Shown here in pieces: positions 1-6,455 of a DNA stretch of 14,991 nucleotides. Each line of letters begins with the position of its first letter. Position 1 is the stretch's first letter. The notes below the pieces were generated by a model. The model ran no database searches, was not told the origin of the DNA, and was given only the letters and a program-made list of their open reading frames with translations. The translations under genes were made by a program, and so were the position numbers. Source of the stretch: Ramlibacter sp. (GTDB lineage: Bacteria; Pseudomonadota; Gammaproteobacteria; Burkholderiales; Burkholderiaceae_C); the NCBI GenBank assembly GCA_028292185.1, contig JAQGMT010000365.1, forward strand, positions 1 through 14,991. The letters are read 5' to 3'.

Positions 1-26
1 GTGTGGCAGGCCTGAGCACGTAAACG
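1..26 (+). other. Left-edge leader before the hisF-like gene
   Basis: Only 26 bases precede the first start codon. Two frames reading in from the left stop here (TGA at 13-15 and TAA at 21-23), so the tail of an upstream gene may end in this stretch. Which frame is real cannot be decided. No promoter is visible and the Shine-Dalgarno match before the ATG at 27 is poor, consistent with the operon starting further upstream. Confidence 0.3.
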
Positions 27-800
27 ATGCGTCATGTCCGGATCATCGCCAGGCTGGACATCAAGGGGCCGAACCTGATCAAGGGCGTGCACCTCGAAGG
101 GCTGCGCGTCGTCGGCGATCCGCACGAGCATGCGCTGCGCTACTACGCCGAGGGCGCGGACGAACTGCTGTTCATGGACATCGTCGCCAGCCTGTACCAG
201 CGCAACAACCTGTCGGACATCATCAAGCGCACGGCCGATCGCATCTATGTGCCGATCACGGTTGCGGGCGGCATTCGCTCGCTGGACAACGTGAGCGAGA
301 TGATGCATTCGGGCGCCGACAAGGTGGCGATCAACACGGCAGCCATCGCCCGGCCGCACCTCATCACCGAGGTTGCGCGGCGCTACGGTTCGCAATGCAT
401 GGTGCTGGGGATCGAGGCCAAGCGCGTCGCGCCCGGCCGCTGGGAGGCGTACACGGACAACGGCCGCGAGCGCACCGGGCAGGATGTGATCGAGTGGGCG
501 CGGCGAGCGGTGGAACTCGGCGCGGGCGAGATCCTGGTGACGTCGGTGGACCAGGAAGGCACGCGCAAGGGCTTCGACCTGCCGCTGGTGCAGCAGGTGT
601 GCGATGCCGTCAACGTCCCGGTGACGGCGAGCGGCGGCTTCGGCCGTGCCGAGGACCTCGCAGCGATCGGCGCGACCGGCGTGTCGGGCATTGCGATCGC
701 CGACGCGCTGCATTGGAAGCGCATGACCCTGGCCGAGATCAAGAAGCACGCCACCGAAGCGGGCCTGGATGTGCGGCCACTCGCGCAGGCGCCCGCATGA
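27..800 (+). CDS. hisF: HisF-like cyclase subunit (surface-sugar paralogue of imidazole glycerol phosphate synthase)
   Basis: This 257-residue (beta/alpha)8-barrel protein is homologous to the cyclase subunit HisF, which in histidine synthesis uses ammonia from HisH to form imidazole glycerol phosphate. The N-terminal RIIARLDIK stretch keeps the catalytic Asp11. The second catalytic Asp (130 in characterised HisF) is Glu130 here, in GIEAKR. Phosphate-binding glycines are visible at about 80-83 (AGGIRS) and in the TASGGFG stretch near 200. The gene lies with hisH in a nonulosonic-acid operon, not a his operon. Such paralogous pairs (WbuZ/WbuY type) are thought to supply ammonia to a WbuX/PseA-type amidotransferase that makes acetamidino sugars; that role is inferred from context. 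The stop overlaps the hisH start by 4 nt. A true histidine-pathway HisF is possible but less likely here. Confidence 0.85.
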   Translation: MRHVRIIARLDIKGPNLIKGVHLEGLRVVGDPHEHALRYYAEGADELLFMDIVASLYQRNNLSDIIKRTADRIYVPITVAGGIRSLDNVSEMMHSGADKVAINTAAIARPHLITEVARRYGSQCMVLGIEAKRVAPGRWEAYTDNGRERTGQDVIEWARRAVELGAGEILVTSVDQEGTRKGFDLPLVQQVCDAVNVPVTASGGFGRAEDLAAIGATGVSGIAIADALHWKRMTLAEIKKHATEAGLDVRPLAQAPA

Positions 801-1435
801 GCGTTCCCGTCACGGTGCTCGATTACGGAATCGGCAACCAGCTGAATGTGCTGCGCGCGCTGGAGCATTGCGGCGCGTCGGTGCGAGTGGTGGACAAGGC
901 TTTCGCCGGCGTGGAGGACGCGCCGCGGCTGGTGCTTCCGGGGGTTGGCGCTTTTGGCGATGCGATGGTTGAACTTCGCGCGCGCGGCCTCGACGATTTG
1001 GTGCGCCGTTACGCGCAGACTGGCCGTCCCTTTCTGGGCATCTGCGTCGGGATGCAGGTGATGCTGGATGCCGGCGAAGAAATGGGCGAGCACCAAGGCT
1101 TGGGCCTGATCGCCGGCCGCGTCCTGGCTGTACCCGCCACCGGCAGCGACGGCATGCCGCACCGCATTCCGCACATCGGTTGGCGGCCGCTGGAGCCCGC
1201 GTCGAGTTGGGAGAACACCTTGCTCGCGGACGTTCAGCCGCGTGAGCGCGTGTACTTCGTGCACTCTTTCTCGGCTGAACCGCAGGACCCGGCGGCGCGG
1301 CTGGCCGAAGTGGATTACGACGGCGTGCGCATCTGCGCGGCGGTGCGGCGCGACAACCTGTATGGTTGCCAGTTCCACCCTGAGCGCAGCGCCGAGACGG
1401 GGCTCAACGTGCTGCGCCGCTTCCTGCAACTATGA
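797..1435 (+). CDS. hisH: HisH-like glutamine amidotransferase subunit
   Basis: This 212-residue class I (triad) glutamine amidotransferase hydrolyses glutamine and channels ammonia to its HisF-type partner. The triad is visible: Cys83 in LGICVGMQ, and His194 and Glu196 in CQFHPE. The PGVG oxyanion-strand motif lies at 48-51. The length matches the usual 200-215 residues. The ATG at 797 overlaps the stop of the upstream hisF-like gene (ATGA), and an in-frame upstream ATG at 395 would lie deep inside that gene, so 797 is chosen. The stop in turn overlaps the next start by 4 nt. Together with hisF it probably forms an ammonia-generating heterodimer for sugar amidation in this operon; the acceptor enzyme is not in the window. 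The family assignment is firm and the pathway role is inferred. Confidence 0.88.
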   Translation: MSVPVTVLDYGIGNQLNVLRALEHCGASVRVVDKAFAGVEDAPRLVLPGVGAFGDAMVELRARGLDDLVRRYAQTGRPFLGICVGMQVMLDAGEEMGEHQGLGLIAGRVLAVPATGSDGMPHRIPHIGWRPLEPASSWENTLLADVQPRERVYFVHSFSAEPQDPAARLAEVDYDGVRICAAVRRDNLYGCQFHPERSAETGLNVLRRFLQL

Positions 1436-3183
1436 GCGCCAAACAATCACCGGGCCGGACCATCGCGACCATCTGCGCGCGCGGCGGCAGCAAGGGCTTG
1501 CCGGGCAAGAACATCCGGCCCTTCGCCGGGCGGCCGCTGATCGCACGTACGATTGCGCAGGCGCTCGCCTGTCCGGGCATCGATGCCGTCTACGTGTCCA
1601 CGGACGACGCCGAGATTGCGCAGGTGGCCCGGGCTGCCGGTGCGCTGGTTCCTTATATGCGGCCGGCCGAACTCGCCACCGACGAGGCCGGCAAGCTCCC
1701 CGTGATCGAGCACCTTGTGTCGTTCCTCGAGAGCCAAGGCGAGCGGATCGCCCGTGTGGTCGACTTGCAGCCAACGTCGCCCTTGCGTGACAGCGCCGAT
1801 ATCAGCGCCGCCTTGCGGGGCAAGCCTGGCGCGCAGCTGGTGCTGAGCGTCTGCGAAGCGGCCGACAGCCCTTATTTCAACCTGGCCGAACCGGATGCTC
1901 AGGGCTGGTTGCACCTGTGCAAAGGGCAGGGCAGTGCCCGCCGCCAGGACGCGCCTGTGGTGTACGCCCTGAACGGCGCCATTTACGTGTGGCAGAGGCA
2001 GGCGCTGGCCCACGCGGCGGTACACGGTTTGTGGAGCGTGCAGGCGGCGCCCTTCGTGATGCCGCGGTGGAAATCCGTCGACATCGACACGCTCGAAGAT
2101 TTCGAATACGCGCAATGGCTGGTGCAGCGGCGCGCAGCAGCCGCCGCGCCTTCGACATCGGCGGTGTTCGTGATCGCCGAGGCGGGAGTCAATCACAACG
2201 GCGACCTCTCGCTTGCGCTGCGCCTTTGCGATGCCGCCCGCGCAGCCGGAGCCGACGCAGTCAAGTTCCAGACCTTCCGCGCCGAGGACCTGGTGGTTCC
2301 GGGCGCGCCGACGGCGCAGTACCAGGCGCGGGAAACCGGTCAGCAGGATCAGTTCGCGCTGCTGCAGCAGCTCGAGCTGTCGCTCGACCAGCACCAAGCT
2401 ATCCGGGCGCATTGCAAAAAGATCGGCATCGAATTCTTTTCCACGCCGTTTTCGGTGCCGGCGGTCGACATGCTGGTGGGCTTGGGTGTGGCTCGCATCA
2501 AGTTGTCTTCCGGGGAACTCACCCATCGGGCACTGGTGGAACGCGCTGCGGCGACACGGCTTCCGCTGCTCGTCTCGACGGGCATGGCGAGCATGGATGA
2601 AATCCGCGAGGCCCTCGGATGGATAGGCGCGGCGCGCGGGGACTTGCAGGAGGTCACCGTGCTTCACTGCACGTCGGCGTACCCCGCGCCAGATTCCGCG
2701 CTCAATCTGCAAGCCATCCGTTCGATGCAGAGCGATCTGGGATTGCCGATCGGCTACTCGGACCACAGCCTGGGGAGCGAAGCGGCACTGGCTGCGGTCG
2801 CAATGGGCGCGACGGTGATCGAAAAGCACCTCACGCTGGATCGCAGTTTGCCCGGCCCGGACCACAGCGCGTCGCTGGAACCGGAACAGTTCAAACAGTT
2901 GGTGGATGGAATCCGTCGGGTGTCGGCCATGCTCGGCGATGGCGTGAAGGCGCCCGGCCCGGAAGAAGCCGATACGGCACGCGTCGCCAGGCGCAGTGTC
3001 GTGGCTGCGGTGGACATTCCACCCGGTGTGACTATCGATGCTTCCATGCTGGCGTGCCGCCGGCCGGCGACGGGCATTGCGCCGCGCGATCTTGAAGCAG
3101 TGATCGGCCGCATCGCCCGTGCGCCTATCGCTGCAGGCAGTGTCTTCACGTGGGACCAGCTCGAGGGAGGGAAGCAGGAATGA
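1432..3183 (+). CDS. neuA/neuB: Fused CMP-nonulosonate cytidylyltransferase / nonulosonate synthase (NeuA/LegF-NeuB/LegI type)
   Basis: One 583-residue frame encodes two consecutive enzymes of nonulosonic-acid synthesis. Residues 10-230 are a CMP-sialate-type cytidylyltransferase, with the CTP-binding ARGGSKGLPGKN at 16-27, QPTSPLR at 113-119 and a metal-binding VDIDTLEDF at 216-224. An Ala-rich linker (about 231-243) follows. Residues 246-505 form a NeuB-type barrel that condenses a 6-carbon 2-acetamidomannose derivative with phosphoenolpyruvate: AEAGVNHNG (249-257), KFQT (278-281), KLSSGE (357-362), GYSDHS (441-446), EKHLTLD (464-470) and PGPDHSASLEP (474-484). Residues 518-578 are an antifreeze-like SAF domain. 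The GPDHSASLEP form points to Neu/Leg synthases rather than the Pse type. The neighbours favour legionaminic acid. The two enzymes are usually separate genes; both look intact. Starts and stops overlap both neighbours by 4 nt. Confidence 0.9.
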   Translation: MSAKQSPGRTIATICARGGSKGLPGKNIRPFAGRPLIARTIAQALACPGIDAVYVSTDDAEIAQVARAAGALVPYMRPAELATDEAGKLPVIEHLVSFLESQGERIARVVDLQPTSPLRDSADISAALRGKPGAQLVLSVCEAADSPYFNLAEPDAQGWLHLCKGQGSARRQDAPVVYALNGAIYVWQRQALAHAAVHGLWSVQAAPFVMPRWKSVDIDTLEDFEYAQWLVQRRAAAAAPSTSAVFVIAEAGVNHNGDLSLALRLCDAARAAGADAVKFQTFRAEDLVVPGAPTAQYQARETGQQDQFALLQQLELSLDQHQAIRAHCKKIGIEFFSTPFSVPAVDMLVGLGVARIKLSSGELTHRALVERAAATRLPLLVSTGMASMDEIREALGWIGAARGDLQEVTVLHCTSAYPAPDSALNLQAIRSMQSDLGLPIGYSDHSLGSEAALAAVAMGATVIEKHLTLDRSLPGPDHSASLEPEQFKQLVDGIRRVSAMLGDGVKAPGPEEADTARVARRSVVAAVDIPPGVTIDASMLACRRPATGIAPRDLEAVIGRIARAPIAAGSVFTWDQLEGGKQE

Positions 3184-4328
3184 GCGCCACCGCATCGCCC
3201 CGGCGCGTCATTTACCTCAGCGGCACCCGCGCCGATTTTGGCTTGATGCAAAGCACGCTGACTCGCATCGCCGCCACGCCGGGACTCGAGTTGAGCATCG
3301 CCGCAACCGGCATGCACCTGAGCGCCGACCACGGTAACACCATCGATGAAATATGCGCCAGCGGACTGCGTGTCTGCGCTGAGATTCCGGTGGACATGCG
3401 CACACGCACCGGCCGCAGCATGGCCCTGGGCATTGCCGAGAGCCTGCGGGGCACGACGGAAGTGCTGGCGCGCGAGCAGCCGGACTTTCTGCTGCTGCTT
3501 GGCGATCGCGGCGAGATGCTCGCGGGAGCAATCGCCGCACTGCACCTTGGCATTCCTTGCGTGCACATCCACGGCGGCGAGCGTTCGGGCACCGTCGATG
3601 AGCCGGTGCGGCACGCGATCAGCAAATTGAGCAGCTATCACTTCGTCGCCACGGCCGGTTCGCGTGAGCGCCTGCTGCGCATGGGTGAAGATGGGTCGCG
3701 GGTCTTCGTCACCGGCGCTCCGGGCCTGGACGGTTTGAGCCCATTGGGCGCGATGCCACGGGGCGATTGCCAGCACGCGCTCGGGATGCCCGAGGAGCCT
3801 GCATTCGCGCTGGCGCTTTTCCATCCGGTGGTGCAGCAGGCGGCACAGGCGCGAGCGCAAGTGCAAGCGGTGCTGCAAGCGCTCAATGCCGTTGGCCTGC
3901 CGGTGCTCTGGCTGGAACCGAACGCCGATGCGGGCTCGCGCGACATTCTGCAAGCGCTCGACCAAACGACTCTGCCCGCCGGATCGCGCAGGCTCACGCA
4001 TGTGCCGCGCCCGCTGTTCGCCGCGGCCTTGCGGCATTGCGCTGTGCTGGTGGGCAATTCATCTTGCGGGATCATCGAAGCCGCGACCTTCGGCACGCCC
4101 GTCGTGAACATCGGGGACCGCCAGCGGCTGCGCGAGCGCAATGCCAATGTGATGGATGTGGCGGCGGAGCCGGGCGCCATCGAGGCGGGCGTGCGCGCCA
4201 TGCTGCGTCACGGCCCTTGGCCATGTGACAATCTCTGGGGTGACGGCCAGGCGGGCAAACGCATCGCCGCGCTGCTGGCCACATTGCCGGCCGGGCCCTC
4301 GGTTCTTGAAAAGGTAAACAGCTATTGA
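3180..4328 (+). CDS. neuC: Hydrolysing UDP-sugar 2-epimerase (NeuC/LegG type)
   Basis: This 382-residue protein belongs to the hydrolysing UDP-GlcNAc 2-epimerase family, which inverts C2 and releases UDP to give a free mannosamine derivative. Visible motifs are GTRADFG (15-21), GDRGEM (108-113), HIHGGERSGTVDE (129-141), a C-terminal GNSSCGIIEA (292-301) contacting the nucleotide, and GDRQRLRERNANV (312-324). Given the neighbouring 4,6-dehydratase, aminotransferase and acetyltransferase, the expected substrate is UDP-N,N'-diacetylbacillosamine, and the product 2,4-diacetamido-2,4,6-trideoxymannose would feed the synthase half of the upstream fusion. The substrate is inferred. The ATG at 3180 overlaps the upstream stop (ATGA) and follows a purine-rich GGGAGGGAAG ribosome-binding region. 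An upstream in-frame start at 3150 is less likely. NeuC acting on UDP-GlcNAc is the alternative. Confidence 0.88.
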   Translation: MSATASPRRVIYLSGTRADFGLMQSTLTRIAATPGLELSIAATGMHLSADHGNTIDEICASGLRVCAEIPVDMRTRTGRSMALGIAESLRGTTEVLAREQPDFLLLLGDRGEMLAGAIAALHLGIPCVHIHGGERSGTVDEPVRHAISKLSSYHFVATAGSRERLLRMGEDGSRVFVTGAPGLDGLSPLGAMPRGDCQHALGMPEEPAFALALFHPVVQQAAQARAQVQAVLQALNAVGLPVLWLEPNADAGSRDILQALDQTTLPAGSRRLTHVPRPLFAAALRHCAVLVGNSSCGIIEAATFGTPVVNIGDRQRLRERNANVMDVAAEPGAIEAGVRAMLRHGPWPCDNLWGDGQAGKRIAALLATLPAGPSVLEKVNSY

Positions 4329-4334
4329 ACCCGC

Positions 4335-4338
4335 GAGG
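4335..4338 (+). promoter_or_regulatory. Ribosome-binding site deciding the acetyltransferase GTG start
   Basis: A GAGG tetramer lies 6 nt before a GTG at 4345, whose product begins directly with the family's N-terminal LLILGAGGHG strand. No in-frame ATG fits better. Confidence 0.5.
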
Positions 4339-4344
4339 CCTTCA

Positions 4345-4956
4345 GTGTCCACGCTCCTGATCCTCGGCGCCGGGGGGCACGGCCGCGTGGTGGCGGACGC
4401 CGCCAACGGCTCGGGTGATTGGACGCGGGTGATCGCATCCGATCGCGACCCGGCGCGCTGCCGCGGCGAGTTGATCAGCGGCGTCGCCAGCTTGCCCATC
4501 GGCGAAGCCCTCGCGTTGGCGGCGTTCGTTCACATCGCGATCGGAAGCGCCGAGGGCCGCGCGCGGGAAGCCGCTGCAAGCGCTGCCTTGGCTCTGGCCA
4601 CCGTCATCCATCCGAAGGCGAGCGTGTCGCCGCACGCCGCCGTCGGTGACGGCTGCTTTGTTGCCGCCCAGGCCGTCGTCGCACCGGGCGCCCGCCTTGG
4701 GCGCTGCGTGATCGTGAACCATGGGGCGGTCGTCGACCACGACGTGGACGTCGGCGACTTCACGCACATCGCCCCGCTCGTTGCGCTCGGTGGAGGCGTG
4801 CGTGTCGGCAGCCGGGTGCTGATCGGCAGCGGCGCTTCGGTGCTGCCCGGCTTGCGCATCGGCGATGACATCGTGGTGGGCGCCGGCGCGCTGGTGTGCC
4901 GAGACTTGTCCGAGCCGGGCGTGTATGCGGGCGTTCCCGCCGGGAGATTGAAGTGA
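4345..4956 (+). CDS. NeuD/PglD-family sugar N-acetyltransferase (LegH-like)
   Basis: This 203-residue acyltransferase has the two-part build of the NeuD/PglD family. The N-terminal Rossmann-like sugar-nucleotide domain carries GAGGHG at 8-13. From about residue 86 a left-handed beta-helix of hexapeptide repeats (VIHPKA, VSPHAA, VGDGCF, VAPGAR, LGRCVI and so on) binds acetyl-CoA. His132 in VVDHD matches the position of the catalytic histidine in PglD, and His141 also lies near the active site. The C-terminal GVYAGVPAGRLK tail is typical. The expected reaction is 4-N-acetylation of UDP-4-amino-4,6-dideoxy-GlcNAc to UDP-N,N'-diacetylbacillosamine. The start is a GTG, 16 nt after the epimerase stop; the stop overlaps the next gene's start by 4 nt. 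A sialic-acid O-acetyltransferase role is the alternative, less likely with the aminotransferase adjacent. Confidence 0.85.
   Translation: MSTLLILGAGGHGRVVADAANGSGDWTRVIASDRDPARCRGELISGVASLPIGEALALAAFVHIAIGSAEGRAREAAASAALALATVIHPKASVSPHAAVGDGCFVAAQAVVAPGARLGRCVIVNHGAVVDHDVDVGDFTHIAPLVALGGGVRVGSRVLIGSGASVLPGLRIGDDIVVGAGALVCRDLSEPGVYAGVPAGRLK
4942..4947 (+). promoter_or_regulatory. Ribosome-binding site deciding the CBS-aminotransferase GTG start
   Basis: GGGAGA lies inside the end of the acetyltransferase gene, 5 nt before the GTG at 4953. With the 4-nt GTGA overlap it supports 4953 over the upstream in-frame ATG at 4896, which would add 19 residues unrelated to a CBS domain. Confidence 0.6.
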
Positions 4957-6455
4957 CGGCCGGCGAATTCGCGGCCCTGTGCGTGCGCGCCGACTGCACG
5001 TTGCGCGAAGCCTTGATCGCGCTCAACGACACCGGGCGCGGCATCTTGCTGGTGACCCATCCCGATGGACGCTTGCGACGCACGCTGACCGACGGCGACC
5101 TGCGTCGCGCGGCCTTGAACCACGTCAAGGACACGTCGCTGGTTTCCGAATTGCCCGAGCATCCGCCGATCACGCTGGGCACCGACGCGAGCTACGCGCA
5201 GGGAATGACGCTGCTGGACCGGCACGTCATCGATCACCTGCCGATCCTCGACGCGACCGGCAAGCCGGTGGACGTGATGTTCCGCCGCGAGCTGTCGCAG
5301 CGCATCTGGCTGTCGTCCCCGCACCTCGGCGAAGAAGAGACGGCGTTCGTCGCCGATGCCTTCAAGACCAACTGGATCGCGCCTTTGGGCCCGCACGTGG
5401 ACGGATTCGAGCGTGAGCTGGCGGCCTACGTTGGCGTGGGTCATGCGGCCGCCGTAAGTTCAGGAACCGCGGCGATTCACCTCGCATTGCTGCTGCTCGG
5501 TGTGCGCCCGGGCGACACGGTGTTCTGCTCATCGCTCACGTTCGTGGCCAGTTGCAACCCCATCGTGTACTGCGGCGCCCAGCCCGTGTTCATCGATTCC
5601 GACGCCCAATCCTGGAACATGTCGCCCGTTGCGCTCGAGCGCGCGCTCGAGTGGGCCAAGCGTGAAGGCCGGCTGCCGCGTTGCGTGATCGTGGTGAACC
5701 TGTATGGGCAAAGCGCGGACATGGACACGATCATGCCGCTGTGCGAGCGCTATGGCGTGCCGGTGCTGGAAGACGCGGCCGAATCGCTGGGCGCGCTGTA
5801 CAAGGGCCGGCCGAGCGGAAGCTTCGGCAAGATCGGCGTGTACTCCTTCAACGGCAACAAGATCATCACCACCTCCGGCGGCGGCATGCTGGTGGCCGAG
5901 GATGCGGCGCTGATGGAGCGCGCGCGCAAGCTGGCGACGCAAGCCCGCGAGCCCGCCCCGCACTACGAACATGCCGAGCTCGGCTTCAACTATCGAATGA
6001 GCAATGTGTTGGCGGGCATCGGCCGCGGCCAGTTGCGGGTGCTGGAGCAGCGGGTCGAGCAGCGCCGCAAAGTGTTCGAGCGCTACCGGGATGCGCTGGC
6101 CGGCGAGCAGGACCTGCAGTGGATGCCGCAGCCGAGCGGGATGCGCTCGACGCGCTGGCTCACCTGCTTCACGCTGCTTGGCGCGGATGCGGGCGCGCGC
6201 CGCGACCTCGTGCTGCGCGCCCTGGAACGGCATTCGATCGAGGCGCGGCCGGTCTGGAAGCCCATGCACCAGCAGCCGTTGTTCGGCGGGGCGCCTTACT
6301 TCACGGATGGCGGCGGCGATGTGGCGGCCGGCCTGTTCGACGCGGGCATCTGCCTGCCATCAGGCTCCAATCTCACGCAGGAGCAGCAGGATCGCGTCAT
6401 CGAGCAGCTGCGTCGAGCGCTCGCGCTGGCGAAGGGGCGGCGTGCGGCTGCCTAG
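4953..6455 (+). CDS. CBS-domain/DegT-DnrJ-EryC1 PLP aminotransferase fusion (LegC/PglE-like)
   Basis: This 500-residue protein has two parts. Residues 5-115 look like a CBS pair: repeat 1 ends in LRRTLTDGDLRRA (41-53) and repeat 2 contains HVIDHLPILDATGKPV (91-106). Residues 118-495 are a sugar aminotransferase of the DegT/DnrJ/EryC1/StrS family. SSGTAAIHLAL (169-179) binds the cofactor phosphate, LEDAAESLG (272-280) holds the pyridine-contacting Asp274, and Lys303 in SFNGNKIITTSGGGM is the predicted PLP lysine. That last motif resembles PglE/LegC, which aminates C4 of UDP-4-keto-6-deoxy-GlcNAc from glutamate. The family is normally about 370-400 residues without CBS domains, so the extra N-terminal 115 residues are unusual. 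In related clusters a similar CBS pair is fused to the PtmE-type nucleotidyltransferase. The adenosyl-ligand regulatory role is inferred. Confidence 0.88.
   Translation: MTAGEFAALCVRADCTLREALIALNDTGRGILLVTHPDGRLRRTLTDGDLRRAALNHVKDTSLVSELPEHPPITLGTDASYAQGMTLLDRHVIDHLPILDATGKPVDVMFRRELSQRIWLSSPHLGEEETAFVADAFKTNWIAPLGPHVDGFERELAAYVGVGHAAAVSSGTAAIHLALLLLGVRPGDTVFCSSLTFVASCNPIVYCGAQPVFIDSDAQSWNMSPVALERALEWAKREGRLPRCVIVVNLYGQSADMDTIMPLCERYGVPVLEDAAESLGALYKGRPSGSFGKIGVYSFNGNKIITTSGGGMLVAEDAALMERARKLATQAREPAPHYEHAELGFNYRMSNVLAGIGRGQLRVLEQRVEQRRKVFERYRDALAGEQDLQWMPQPSGMRSTRWLTCFTLLGADAGARRDLVLRALERHSIEARPVWKPMHQQPLFGGAPYFTDGGGDVAAGLFDAGICLPSGSNLTQEQQDRVIEQLRRALALAKGRRAAA
6431..6437 (+). promoter_or_regulatory. 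Ribosome-binding site deciding the dehydratase GTG start
   Basis: GAAGGGG lies 4 nt before the GTG at 6442, inside the last codons of the aminotransferase gene. It supports a GTG start with a 14-nt overlap, giving a protein that begins just before the first membrane segment. Confidence 0.6.

Noticed and set aside
1447..3195. A 582-codon open frame on the minus strand, antisense to the cytidylyltransferase/synthase fusion
   Set aside because: It is rich in Arg, His and Ala with no recognisable motif, and mirrors a gene with clear domains. High GC keeps the opposite frame open.
6004..6441. In-frame extension of the dehydratase back to 6004
   Set aside because: It lies out of frame inside the aminotransferase and encodes Arg/Cys/Ser-rich sequence. 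The GTG at 6442 with its ribosome-binding site gives the family's normal N-terminus.
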